34,217 nt of DNA, from contig JAUNMG010000005.1 in assembly GCA_030531905.1 (NCBI GenBank), positions 1-34,217 on the forward strand, given 5' to 3'. The DNA is from a bacterium. GTDB taxonomy: Bacteria > Bacillota_I > Bacilli_A > RF39 > UBA660. The translations under genes were made by a program, and so were the position numbers. The notes under the pieces are model-generated. The model worked only from the letters and a program-made list of their open reading frames with translations, was not told the origin of the DNA and did not search any database. This document shows positions 7,950 to 17,392 of this stretch, piece by piece (position 1 is the stretch's first letter; every line of letters starts with the position of its first letter).

Positions 7950-10900
7950 TATTTGTTTTTCCTCCTATAAACATAAACATCAAACACGCCTTTTGATTCT
8001 AACTTAATTTCTTTAACAGTTTTACCATTTAAAACTATTTCATTTTTAGAGTCAAATATCACTTTAATGTTATATGTTGCATCCATATACTTATAATTTA
8101 TTTCATAATTTCCAATACTAGAAGATATTTTTTCATCTAATTTCAAAATAGAACCATGTCGTTTAAATCCTAAAATCTCTTCAATTCCAACTCGATAATA
8201 CCATGCTGCTGAACCTGTATACCAAGTCCATCCACCTCTAGCTTTAAAGTATGAAGATGAATAAATATCTGCCGCAACTACATATGGTTCAACCTTATAT
8301 ATATCAGCAATATCTTTATTCAAACTTCTATTAACAGGATTAATCATTTGATAATAATCATAGGCTCTTGATTTATAACCTGCCTTAATTAAAGCCATGA
8401 TATACCATGAAGTTGCATGAGTATATTGCCCACCATTTTCACGAATTCCTTTTGGATAGCTTTTAATATACCCTGGATTATTAAGTGATTTATCAAAAGC
8501 AGGATCTAATAATTTTATTATTTTAGCATCTTTATCAACTAAATTTTTTTCAACAGAATCTATAATCATATCATATTTATCTTTATCTGCCACTCCACTT
8601 AATATTGAAAAAGCTTGTGAAATCAAATCAATCTTACACTCTTTATTTTTGTAACTTCCTAGTTTATCGCCATTATCAAAATAGGCTCTTAAATAGTAAT
8701 CCTTATCAAAACCATTTGTATTTAGGTTTTTCTTTAATTCTTTATTAAATTCTTCATATTTTAAAGTATCTATTTCTAAATCTTTACTGTAGTTTATGAT
8801 AACTTTAGTAAATTTATCTATTATTTCATATAAGAAGAAACCTAACCAAACACTCTCACCTTTACCTTTAATTCCAACCTTATTCATACCATCATTCCAG
8901 TCACCACCACCCATTAAAGGTAGACCGTGTATTCCAATTTGACTCATAGAATAGTTGATTGCTAAAAGACAATGATTAAATAATGTATCTTCTTTTTCAG
9001 TATAATTAAAACTAATACCACGTTCAGCTTCATGTTGAGTTAATTCCTCACCATAAATATATGGAACCATTTCATCTAGAATACTGTAATCTTCTGTTAC
9101 ATCTAAATAGTGAATAGTTGCATAAACTAACCATAAATAATCATCTTTATATCTACTTCTTAAACCAAAACGATTAGCTTCATGCCACCAATGAAGAACA
9201 TCTCCTTGTTCAAATTGATGAGAAGCATTAATGAGAATTTGAGTTTTTGTAAATTCAGGATTAACAATACAAATATTCATCGCATCTTGTAACTGGTCTC
9301 TATAACCAAAGGCTCCACTTACCTGATAAAAACCAGCACGTGCCATAATTCTTGATGATAAAGCTTGATATAAGTACCATCCATTTAACATATAGTCAAG
9401 ACTCGGATTAGATGTTTTTACTTGAATATTGCCAAGTAATCTATCCCATTTTTTCTTCACCATATCAAGTTCAATTAAACAGTTATCGACTATACTATAA
9501 TGGTAAATTAAATCTTGAAATTTTCTTTCATTTCTTGCACATCCTAAAGTAAATACAACCATCTTTTCACTGTTAGGTTTGATTTCAATAGAGTTAGTTA
9601 TACTTTTTACTAGAATACGATTATCTTCACAAGAGATAATCTTTTCAGATGATGACATAAAAACATCAACATCGCTAAAATTAATACTATAAACATTTCT
9701 AAGTTTTAAATAATTATTATCTGAAAATAACTCAGATAAAATATGTCTACTAGTTTTCTCTTCAAAATTTCCCAAAGTTGGATTCATATAATAAGTAAGA
9801 TCAATTTTTGCTTTTTCACTTGTTTTATTTGTTAATGAGACTAAATAAATCTTAACACTGTCACTTCTTGCGACAAATTCAGTAACTTTTGTTTTCAAAC
9901 TGTCTGTTTCAGATTCTAAAATACTATAACCAAAACCATGAGTACAAATTTCTGGATCAAAGATTTCATCATTAATAATAAATCCTTCTGATTTATCATT
10001 TAAAATCATTTCGTTAGTCCAAGATGTTATCTTATACTCTCCACTATTATATGAATAAGTATAACCACATCCATTATTAGTTACAATAGTACCAAAATTA
10101 TTATTAGAAATTACGTTAGACCAAGGAGTTGGTGTATTTTTATTATAAATTACATATTCACGGCCATCATTTTTAAAACCTCCGTAAGAATTGTCATAAG
10201 AAAGATTCAAAGGAGAAACTTGCTTTATATTGTTTTGATATGGCAATACCTTAGAAACACTTACCTTATTATTTCGTTGAAGATTATCTACCATATCTTT
10301 TAAAGATTCATTACCATTAACATCAAAATAAAGTCTAGGAACAGTTTTTAATAAGGTTAATTCTTCTCTTGTAACATCTTTTAAATCAATAATAGTAACA
10401 GTTCCGGGAGTATGATAAAAACTATTTAAGGTATAAATATGATATAATTCCTCTTCTATTTTTTGTCTAATAAGTTTAGCTGATTTATATTCTTCACTAT
10501 TTAGAATAATAATATCAACGAATATAGATTTGTTTTTAAAATATTCAAAAGCCTTTAGTAACTCCATAACAAATGATAAGTTATTAATGCTTTTAATATT
10601 TACCAAAATAATTGGCCTATCACCACTAACTCCAAATTTCCATAAACTACTTTGAGACAAAGCATTTTCTCTTAAAATATCTTTTCTTGAAGAAGAAACA
10701 GAAATCCTAGTTGTTTGATATAGATAATTTAGCATTGTATTAAATATGCGCATATCTTCCCCACTTAGATTAGAAACTTTGGTATTAATTATGTTTGATA
10801 CACTTGCTACTTTGAAGGCATTTTCAATACTCATCTTATCATTATATGAAGAAATAATATCATTTAATTGTTCCATACTTCTACCAAATCCACTGATAAA

Positions 10901-13900
10901 ATATACTTCTTTTTGGCTATTAGGTTCTATACAAATAGAATTTCTTAAAGCCATCACAGGTTCAATATTAGCACCAACATGATTAGTTAATTTAGTATCT
11001 AATGCCTTAGGATTTTGATATGAATAACCTCTACCAACAAAGTTAAATCTATCTGTTTCATAGCTATATTCATCTAAAGGATTATCAATTATAAGTCTAT
11101 TTAACATATAACTAGTAGCGCCTTCATCTCTACTAACTCTTTTAGTAACTAAAGAATTAGAATCACTAAGATATTTAGACTCTAAAAACATACTATTAAA
11201 AACACGATGAGCAACATCTTGAGGATTTTCTGATAAAATTGGCTCAGTATATGAAGTTAGTTCTAATCTTTTAGGTTTATCAGAATTATTAATAAATGTA
11301 AGCTTTCTTATTTCAGCATTATGGGAAGATGTAACAACAATCTCTGTCTTTGTTGTTATTGGACCATCTTTTCTAATATATTTAATTTTATCTGATGCAA
11401 AAACAACTTCATAATAATCTGACTTTTTATTTAGAGGTGCAAAATTATTAGACCAGATTTTCTTAGTATCTAAATCTTTTATATAGAAAAACATACCATA
11501 ATCTTGTTCCGTAATTTTTCGATATCTGTTTAATTGTAAGGTACGATATCTTGAAAAACTATCTCCTCTATCATTCATAAGTAGACAGTACTTTTTATTT
11601 GATAAAACACTAACTTCAGGCATATCAGAAATATATGAAAAACTTCTAATATCATTTTCGATTACTTCTTTTTCATAATTGTACTTTTTATATTTTGAAA
11701 TTTTCATATCTATATCTGCTTTTACTTGAACTTTTTCTTTTAATAAGATTTCAAAGGTTTTAACAAAAACATTTTCATGAAAATATTCTTTCATAACATC
11801 ATTTTTTAAATAATTAGTAATTCCCATTAAATTCATACCTTGATGATGAGCATAACAAGCCCTTACGATTCCTTCATTTGATAAATCATATGATTCATAG
11901 AAACCATATTTTGAAAGCATACCTAACTTTTTGAACTTTAATGTATTATTATATATTTCTTTTGGATATAATTCTAACTCCATCAAAGTTGAATATGGAG
12001 AAATTACTATTCTTTCATTTAATTCCTCTCTAGATTTTAAATATGGAACTGAAAAACTATGATATTTATAATTTAGGGAATTATCAAGTTCATTATAGGC
12101 TGATTCACTAATTCCAAAAGGAAGATTTTTATCAACAGATTCCATATATTCTTTTTGACAGATATAAGCAAATGAATATGATTCATCTAGTAATGTATTA
12201 GGGTAATTTTTCATAAATAAGAAAGGCATATAATATTCAAATGCTGTTCCAGACCATGAAATAAGTCCTTTGTGATTTTTATATGTAGTTAATGATTTAT
12301 CTAGACAAAACCAATGTTTACTTGGAATATCACCTTTAGCGATTGCTATAAAGCTAGTAAGACGTGATTCTGATGCAAATTTGTTGTAATTGTATGGTGA
12401 CATGTGATTTTCAGAAACATCATAACCTATACTTAATACTGATGTTTTAGTATAAAGTTTTCTAAAGTTGGTATTTTTAATTAACCTCTCGATTTTTTCT
12501 TTTAAAGCCTCATGAGTACCATCACTTACAAATGTTAAGGCTACAATCAAAGAAGCGACAAAATTACCAGAATCTATTGTAGAGATAAATTTTGGATTTA
12601 AAACTTCCATGGTTTTAGTGTCATACCAGTTATATAAATGTCCATGCCACTTTTCTAACTTAGACACTGACTCTATTATTTTTTCTAGATAGTCTATGGC
12701 CTCATCCTTAGAAATAAAATCTAAATTATATGCAGAAATAATACTAGTAATTGAAAATGCAATATCTGTAGGAGATGTTCTAAAATCAAGTTTTTCATCT
12801 CTGTTTTCTTGATAATTATCAGGTATTAAATAATTATATTCTTCACGTAAATTTTCTTTAAAATAGTCCCATGTTTTTAAAGCTATATCTTCAATAACAG
12901 CATCTTCTTTAGAATTTAATTTTTTTTCTTTTTTCAAATCTTTACTAATTAAATAAGTAACAAAAGGAGCTGATATAAAAATTAAACCAACAACAAACAT
13001 TGATATATTTTTTGTAAATATTGATATTATCAAAAGAATTAAACCAGTTATTAAGTTAACACTAAAATTAAAACAGTAGGTTTTCAAATCAAATTTAGCT
13101 GTTTTCGCAACTTCTTCAGCTGTAATCCAATTAAGTAAATTTTTATGGGAAATCTTCATTCTATAAATAGATCTTATAAAAGCATCTAAATATAATTTTG
13201 TGTAATAAGGTATAGTTGCAAAGACAACATATGCTCGTAATAGAATAGCTTTGCCACCAAACATTAGATTCTTATAATAGACTGTTTTAAACTTATTATC
13301 TTTTAAATATAATTTACTCTTCAAAAATGAAACAATAGAAAAAGCTATTATAAGTAAAACATAAATAAACCAAACAAGTTTATTCTTACAAATAGTAATA
13401 TTAAGAAGAACTATTATAAATAAAGTCAAAGATAAAAACATTCTTACAATATTATCAAAAATCTTAAATCTTTCTAAAAGATTAGTAGGATTAACTTCTT
13501 TTTTTCCTTTATAATTTTTCACCTTAGGAAACATATAATCAAGAATTTGAACATCTCCTCTAGCCCATCTATGTTGTCTAGATGTATCTACTAAAAACTT
13601 TGATGGAAAATCATCAATAAATTCTATATCAGAAACATAAGCACAGCGTAAATAACTACCCTCAAGTAAATCATGTGACAAAATTAAATTATCTGGAAAT
13701 CTTTCATACAAAAGTTTATCAAAAACATCTAAATCATAAATTCCTTTACCTACAAAACTTCCCTCTTTAAATAAATCTTGATAAATATTTGGAATAGATG
13801 ATGTATAAGTATCAAATCCCCCAATTCCCGCAAAAATTTGTGAATATAGTGATCTATTAGTTGATTCTATATCAGTAGAAATACGAGGTTGCATAAGAGC

Positions 13901-15601
13901 ATGGCCTTTAACTACCTTTGTTTCTTCTTTGTTAAGAATTGGTTTATTTAAAGGATGTGCCATACAACCAACTAAATTAAGAATAGAATTTAAGACTGGC
14001 TCTGTATCAGTATCTAAAGTTATTACATATTTTATTTTTAATGATGCATTTTCTAAAGTATTGACATTAAAATACTTTTTTAAATCTTTTTTGGAAAGTT
14101 TATTTAACAAGATTCTATTAAATTGAAGAATAGCTCCTCTTTTTCTTTCATAACCTAAGTAGCCATTCTCACTTTCATTATAAACTCTTTTGCGATAAAC
14201 AAAATAGAATAAGTCTTTTTTATATTTCTTATTTAATTTAGAAGCATATTCTAATCCAAAAGCAGAAATTTCTTTATCATAGTCTTCAACTTTTTTTGAA
14301 CTTTTCTTAACATCTCCTAATAAAGTAAAATATAAATTATCACTTTTGTTTATCAAATAAAAAGTTTCTAATTTATCAAACATTTCTTTAATTTTAGTTG
14401 TATCAGAAATAATGGTTGGTATTACAATCATTGTTGAATCTTCTTCAGGTATTCCCTTTAGATAATTTAATTTATAGGAAGGTTCTGTCCCTACAAATTT
14501 TTCTAAAATCAAGTTAACTATTTGAAGTACTAATTGACTAGTAGGAATAATTAATATCAAAAAACCTATAATTATATTTGGAATAAAAATCATTGATAAT
14601 AAAAAACTAGAAATAATACTAAAGATAGTTACAAAGAAAATATATAAAATCATTCTTAAGGTAGTGTCTTTTTCTTTAAATAAGGAAAAACCTATATGAT
14701 AATTATTATTATCAGAGTTATCAGAATATAATTTAGAAACATATTCATACTCAGTCACTTTATTTTTCTTAGATAGTTTTACTATTTTACTTCGATACAT
14801 ATTCTTGGTTTCAAAAGCCATTTTAAAATAAGTTTTATCTTCAAGTAATACTTTTTCACATTTACTAACGCTTGAATAGATACTTTCCAAATCATACAAT
14901 CTAATATTTTTAATACCTGTAAATAAATTAGAAATTAAAACTGTATCATCTATTTTTGACTGATATACACTATTTAAAATATCTTTAAGACTTACATTTT
15001 TTTCTTCTAGTTTCTCATTAAAATTTTTAAAGAATTTTCTTGCTTTAGTACCTAATTCTTTCAACTGATTATTAATTTCAAAAGTGTAATAATGATCTCT
15101 TACAGGATCAAATTGTTTTGATATAAAATCATCTATACTAATTTCTTCTTTATCAGAAAGTGTTAAGATATTTTTTGCTACTGAATCTTTAATTAAAAAC
15201 TGATTATAATTTTTCTTACAAAGTTCGCTTAATCTTGCATTATATATACCTATTAAAATTATTTTTGTCATTGATAATTCTTGATAAGAAAAATAATATT
15301 TATTTTTTCTTTGATATGAATTTAATTCTTTTACAAATAATTTGTAATTAATATTGTAATTATTTCTTATAACAATTTCATTTATAGCTTTATAGATTTC
15401 TTTTGATTTTTTTAATGTTTTAGAAAGAGATTTATTACCAATGATATCATTTTTATATTCAACTACTAAATAAAAATTATCTATTAACCATTCATTAACA
15501 ATTCCAACATTATTATGTTGTTTTACCTTTTCAACTAAAAATTTGTAATATTTAGAAATTATTTCATAATCTTTAATAAATTTATTTAGTAATCTAGTCA
15601 T
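7949..15601 (-). CDS. Cyclic beta-1,2-glucan synthase-like protein (GT84, GH189-like and GH94-like domains)
   Basis: 2550 residues in a single uninterrupted frame. In order: an N-terminal region of about 310 residues; membrane segments near 317-358; a GT84-type glycosyltransferase core (about 380-690) with DTDTE at 530-534, HDLLEGSYLR near 643 and QHRWARGD at 676-683; further membrane segments near 720-760 and 846-888; a glycoamylase-like (GH189) region at about 940-1290 with SWSGTAFEYYMP near 1115 and AHHQGM at 1251; beta-sandwich regions; and a GH94 phosphorylase-like part (about 1800-2500) with YRDQ at 2101, DWNDGMN at 2234-2240, RENGGQYTHA near 2387 and GWTWYTGSAAWYYR near 2457. In known synthases GT84 polymerises UDP-glucose, GH189 cyclises and GH94 trims chain length. 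Key motifs are kept, so activity is plausible. GGGAG precedes the ATG. Confidence 0.9.
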   Translation of the reverse strand: MTRLLNKFIKDYEIISKYYKFLVEKVKQHNNVGIVNEWLIDNFYLVVEYKNDIIGNKSLSKTLKKSKEIYKAINEIVIRNNYNINYKLFVKELNSYQRKNKYYFSYQELSMTKIILIGIYNARLSELCKKNYNQFLIKDSVAKNILTLSDKEEISIDDFISKQFDPVRDHYYTFEINNQLKELGTKARKFFKNFNEKLEEKNVSLKDILNSVYQSKIDDTVLISNLFTGIKNIRLYDLESIYSSVSKCEKVLLEDKTYFKMAFETKNMYRSKIVKLSKKNKVTEYEYVSKLYSDNSDNNNYHIGFSLFKEKDTTLRMILYIFFVTIFSIISSFLLSMIFIPNIIIGFLILIIPTSQLVLQIVNLILEKFVGTEPSYKLNYLKGIPEEDSTMIVIPTIISDTTKIKEMFDKLETFYLINKSDNLYFTLLGDVKKSSKKVEDYDKEISAFGLEYASKLNKKYKKDLFYFVYRKRVYNESENGYLGYERKRGAILQFNRILLNKLSKKDLKKYFNVNTLENASLKIKYVITLDTDTEPVLNSILNLVGCMAHPLNKPILNKEETKVVKGHALMQPRISTDIESTNRSLYSQIFAGIGGFDTYTSSIPNIYQDLFKEGSFVGKGIYDLDVFDKLLYERFPDNLILSHDLLEGSYLRCAYVSDIEFIDDFPSKFLVDTSRQHRWARGDVQILDYMFPKVKNYKGKKEVNPTNLLERFKIFDNIVRMFLSLTLFIIVLLNITICKNKLVWFIYVLLIIAFSIVSFLKSKLYLKDNKFKTVYYKNLMFGGKAILLRAYVVFATIPYYTKLYLDAFIRSIYRMKISHKNLLNWITAEEVAKTAKFDLKTYCFNFSVNLITGLILLIISIFTKNISMFVVGLIFISAPFVTYLISKDLKKEKKLNSKEDAVIEDIALKTWDYFKENLREEYNYLIPDNYQENRDEKLDFRTSPTDIAFSITSIISAYNLDFISKDEAIDYLEKIIESVSKLEKWHGHLYNWYDTKTMEVLNPKFISTIDSGNFVASLIVALTFVSDGTHEALKEKIERLIKNTNFRKLYTKTSVLSIGYDVSENHMSPYNYNKFASESRLTSFIAIAKGDIPSKHWFCLDKSLTTYKNHKGLISWSGTAFEYYMPFLFMKNYPNTLLDESYSFAYICQKEYMESVDKNLPFGISESAYNELDNSLNYKYHSFSVPYLKSREELNERIVISPYSTLMELELYPKEIYNNTLKFKKLGMLSKYGFYESYDLSNEGIVRACYAHHQGMNLMGITNYLKNDVMKEYFHENVFVKTFEILLKEKVQVKADIDMKISKYKKYNYEKEVIENDIRSFSYISDMPEVSVLSNKKYCLLMNDRGDSFSRYRTLQLNRYRKITEQDYGMFFYIKDLDTKKIWSNNFAPLNKKSDYYEVVFASDKIKYIRKDGPITTKTEIVVTSSHNAEIRKLTFINNSDKPKRLELTSYTEPILSENPQDVAHRVFNSMFLESKYLSDSNSLVTKRVSRDEGATSYMLNRLIIDNPLDEYSYETDRFNFVGRGYSYQNPKALDTKLTNHVGANIEPVMALRNSICIEPNSQKEVYFISGFGRSMEQLNDIISSYNDKMSIENAFKVASVSNIINTKVSNLSGEDMRIFNTMLNYLYQTTRISVSSSRKDILRENALSQSSLWKFGVSGDRPIILVNIKSINNLSFVMELLKAFEYFKNKSIFVDIIILNSEEYKSAKLIRQKIEEELYHIYTLNSFYHTPGTVTIIDLKDVTREELTLLKTVPRLYFDVNGNESLKDMVDNLQRNNKVSVSKVLPYQNNIKQVSPLNLSYDNSYGGFKNDGREYVIYNKNTPTPWSNVISNNNFGTIVTNNGCGYTYSYNSGEYKITSWTNEMILNDKSEGFIINDEIFDPEICTHGFGYSILESETDSLKTKVTEFVARSDSVKIYLVSLTNKTSEKAKIDLTYYMNPTLGNFEEKTSRHILSELFSDNNYLKLRNVYSINFSDVDVFMSSSEKIISCEDNRILVKSITNSIEIKPNSEKMVVFTLGCARNERKFQDLIYHYSIVDNCLIELDMVKKKWDRLLGNIQVKTSNPSLDYMLNGWYLYQALSSRIMARAGFYQVSGAFGYRDQLQDAMNICIVNPEFTKTQILINASHQFEQGDVLHWWHEANRFGLRSRYKDDYLWLVYATIHYLDVTEDYSILDEMVPYIYGEELTQHEAERGISFNYTEKEDTLFNHCLLAINYSMSQIGIHGLPLMGGGDWNDGMNKVGIKGKGESVWLGFFLYEIIDKFTKVIINYSKDLEIDTLKYEEFNKELKKNLNTNGFDKDYYLRAYFDNGDKLGSYKNKECKIDLISQAFSILSGVADKDKYDMIIDSVEKNLVDKDAKIIKLLDPAFDKSLNNPGYIKSYPKGIRENGGQYTHATSWYIMALIKAGYKSRAYDYYQMINPVNRSLNKDIADIYKVEPYVVAADIYSSSYFKARGGWTWYTGSAAWYYRVGIEEILGFKRHGSILKLDEKISSSIGNYEINYKYMDATYNIKVIFDSKNEIVLNGKTVKEIKLESKGVFDVYVYRRKNK

Positions 15602-15630
15602 ATATCAAAACACTCCCATCTTCTAAAATT

Positions 15631-15639
15631 ATTATACCA
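15631..15639 (-). promoter_or_regulatory. Extended -10 promoter of the glucan synthase-pgi operon
   Basis: TGGTATAAT on the minus strand, 29 bases before the ATG. The -35 region (TTTATC at 17-base spacing) is weak. Confidence 0.6.
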
Positions 15640-15666
15640 TGAAAGCTATTTTTGATAAAGAAAAAC

Positions 15667-15694
15667 ACAAAAAAACCTTTGGCAAACAAAGGTT
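15667..15694 (-). terminator. Rho-independent terminator after tRNA-Ser
   Basis: On the minus strand AACCTTTG (15687-15694) pairs with CAAAGGTT (15674-15681) over a 5-base loop and runs into a T tract. A strong terminator 9 bases after the tRNA end. Confidence 0.85.
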
Positions 15695-15703
15695 AATTTC
15701 TAA

Positions 15704-15794
15704 TGGCGGAGACAGAGAGATTTGAACTCTCGCGCCAGTTGCCCGACCTACACCCTTAGCAGGGGCGCCTCTTCAGCCTCTTGAGTATGTCTCC
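15704..15794 (-). tRNA. tRNA-Ser (anticodon GCT)
   Basis: 91 bases with encoded CCA. The acceptor stem pairs GGAGACA with TGTCTCC, the anticodon loop is CTGCTAA, the extra arm is long as in serine tRNAs, and the T arm contains GTTCAAATC. It has its own consensus promoter and terminator, separate from the three tRNAs upstream. Confidence 0.96.
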
Positions 15795-15807
15795 AACTGC
15801 ACTTATA

Positions 15808-15836
15808 ATATTACATGATAATTAAAATGATGTCAA
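15808..15836 (-). promoter_or_regulatory. Promoter of tRNA-Ser
   Basis: A perfect -35 TTGACA at 15831-15836 and TAATAT at 15808-15813, spacer 17. It lacks the TGn motif that marks the mRNA promoters here. Confidence 0.7.
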
Positions 15837-15847
15837 CATTTTTTTAA

Positions 15848-15870
15848 AAGAAAAACTCCGATTCGGAGCT
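15848..15870 (-). terminator. Terminator after tRNA-Glu
   Basis: On the minus strand CTCCG/CGGAG with a three-base loop, followed by TTTTT and further T-rich sequence. Confidence 0.75.
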
Positions 15871-15881
15871 TACTACATATT

Positions 15882-15958
15882 TGGTGACCAGTACGGAATT
15901 CGAATCCGTGAATGCTGCCGTGAAAGGGCAGTGTGTTAAGCCACTTCACCAACTGGCC
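15882..15958 (-). tRNA. tRNA-Glu (anticodon TTC)
   Basis: 77 bases including CCA. Acceptor GGCCAGT pairs with ACTGGTC (one G-U), the anticodon stem-loop is CTGCC-CTTTCAC-GGCAG, and the T loop is GATTCGAATTC. Third and last gene of the Ile-Asn-Glu unit. Confidence 0.96.
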
Positions 15959-15966
15959 AAAATAAA

Positions 15967-16043
15967 TGGCGCCCCAACTAGGACTTGAACCTAGGACCCC
16001 TTGATTAACAGTCAAGTGCTCTAACCAACTGAGCTATTGAGGC
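15967..16043 (-). tRNA. tRNA-Asn (anticodon GTT)
   Basis: 77 bases including CCA. Acceptor GCCTCAA pairs with TTGGGGC (one G-U), anticodon loop CTGTTAA, T loop GGTTCAAGTCC. Separated by 8 bases from tRNA-Glu and 8 from tRNA-Ile. Confidence 0.96.
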
Positions 16044-16051
16044 AATATTAA

Positions 16052-16128
<77 letters not shown>

Positions 16129-16149
16129 ATTAATAATTGGTACTTTTTC

Positions 16150-16178
16150 ATTTTACCTTACTTTTTTAAATAATGCAA
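16150..16178 (-). promoter_or_regulatory. Promoter of the tRNA Ile-Asn-Glu unit
   Basis: TTGCAT at 16173-16178 and TAAAAT at 16150-16155, spacer 17, ending 21 bases before tRNA-Ile. The rest of the 16179-16321 spacer is AT-rich and shows no gene. Confidence 0.5.
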
Positions 16179-16321
16179 GTAAAAATTAAATATTTTTGCA
16201 AGTTGCATTTATAGATTACTATAAATTATGTAATAAATCAAGATTTTTTTACTATTTTTTTAACTTTTTGTTTCTTATTATCTAGTTTTTCTTTATAATA
16301 AAAGATTTTTTCAAAAAAATA

Positions 16322-16350
16322 TTGTCATATCGCCTATTTTGAGTTATAAT
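16322..16350 (+). promoter_or_regulatory. Promoter of tRNA-Lys
   Basis: TTGTCA at 16322-16327 and a perfect TATAAT at 16345-16350, spacer 17. The tRNA begins 18 bases after the -10. Confidence 0.8.
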
Positions 16351-16367
16351 CATATTACATTGTTTAT

Positions 16368-16443
16368 GGACTGTTAGCTCAGTTGGTAGAGCAACTGACT
16401 CTTAATCAGTGGGTCTAGGGTTCGAATCCCTAACAGTCCACCA
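16368..16443 (+). tRNA. tRNA-Lys (anticodon CTT)
   Basis: 76 bases including CCA. Acceptor GGACTGT pairs with ACAGTCC, anticodon loop CTCTTAA, T loop GGTTCGAATCC. It is alone on the plus strand, divergent from the other tRNAs, with its own promoter and terminator. Confidence 0.96.
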
Positions 16444-16482
16444 ATTTAATAAAAACTTGGAATAACCAAGATATAACCTATG

Positions 16483-16520
16483 ACTACTTTCTCCTTATTT
16501 TGAAAGTAGTTTTATTTTAT
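16483..16520 (+). terminator. Terminator after tRNA-Lys
   Basis: A 9-bp stem ACTACTTTC/GAAAGTAGT with a 10-base loop, then TTTATTTTAT. Confidence 0.8.
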
Positions 16521-16567
16521 ATAAGGACTATAAATACCAAAAAGAAGTATAAAAGGAAGAGGTTTAT

Positions 16568-17392
16568 ATGGATAAAATTGATAAATTTATTAGAAAAGTA
16601 AAAGTTGAATCAGGGTACAGGAAGTTTGTGAACCATGACATTATCGATTTACTATCAAATTATTTTAATGGAAATTATAAAAAAGAACAATATCATAGTA
16701 CAATTGATAATCCTTTGGATATAGCTCTTCAATTTTATAAAGAGTACAACTATGAATATTATAATTTAATTCTAAATGGAATAAAAAGTAAAGATATAAT
16801 CATTGATACTGAAATAACAAAATCCTATGTTAACACAAGCAATTCAAAAGCTTATATCAAATTAAACAAAAATGATGTTGATATATTCATGTTAGTTCAT
16901 GAATTTGCCCATTTCATTGATAAACAAAGTGTTCCTCATATAATTCCTGATAACTATTGGTTTTTGTCTGAAACATTTGCCTTTTATTTTGAAAAACAAT
17001 TAGAACTTTGGTTAGATAATGATAAGTATAAGGATCTTATTTTAGAAAGAAGAAATAACCGAATGTTTTTTGAATCACGTATGATGAAAGCCATTAATTA
17101 TCAATTGTATTATGAAGACTTATATAAATCTAATGGTGATATCAAAGAAAGTGATATAGATTTAGAACAAATGAATTTTATAATGAGATATGATACTGAT
17201 GGTAACACTGTAAATTACCTACTACAATATCCAATAGCAAATATCCTTTCTGAAACTTTAGTTAAAAATAATTTATTATCTGATGAAAAAGAATTTGTAA
17301 GTACATGTTTAAATATAGATTTATATGGTCTTTTGGATAATAAATTTCCACATCAATCTAGCATCACAAAAAAAGCAACTATCTTTAAATAA
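16568..17392 (+). CDS. Small HEXXH zinc metalloprotease-like protein
   Basis: 274 residues with no signal peptide or membrane segment, so probably cytoplasmic. The zinc motif HEFAHFID has His111, Glu112 and His115; a conserved-looking helix WFLSETFAFYFE follows about 20 residues later and could provide the third ligand (Glu135), as in gluzincins such as the M3 oligopeptidases. The protein is much shorter than M3 enzymes (around 560-600 residues), so it may be a reduced or distinct family. Substrate unknown. The start ATG has AGAGG upstream. No clear promoter is seen after the tRNA-Lys terminator. Its 3' end overlaps the convergent C26 gene by 8 bases. Confidence 0.75.
   Translation: MDKIDKFIRKVKVESGYRKFVNHDIIDLLSNYFNGNYKKEQYHSTIDNPLDIALQFYKEYNYEYYNLILNGIKSKDIIIDTEITKSYVNTSNSKAYIKLNKNDVDIFMLVHEFAHFIDKQSVPHIIPDNYWFLSETFAFYFEKQLELWLDNDKYKDLILERRNNRMFFESRMMKAINYQLYYEDLYKSNGDIKESDIDLEQMNFIMRYDTDGNTVNYLLQYPIANILSETLVKNNLLSDEKEFVSTCLNIDLYGLLDNKFPHQSSITKKATIFK

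Noticed and set aside
10746-10982. Plus-strand open frame inside the glucan synthase gene
   Set aside because: It is a shadow of the giant gene, with no ribosome site and no protein features. The same applies to plus-strand frames inside infB, nusA and the synthase near 13929.
15833-16015. Minus-strand frame of 60 codons across the tRNA-Glu and tRNA-Asn genes
   Set aside because: It is read through tRNA sequence and has no independent support.
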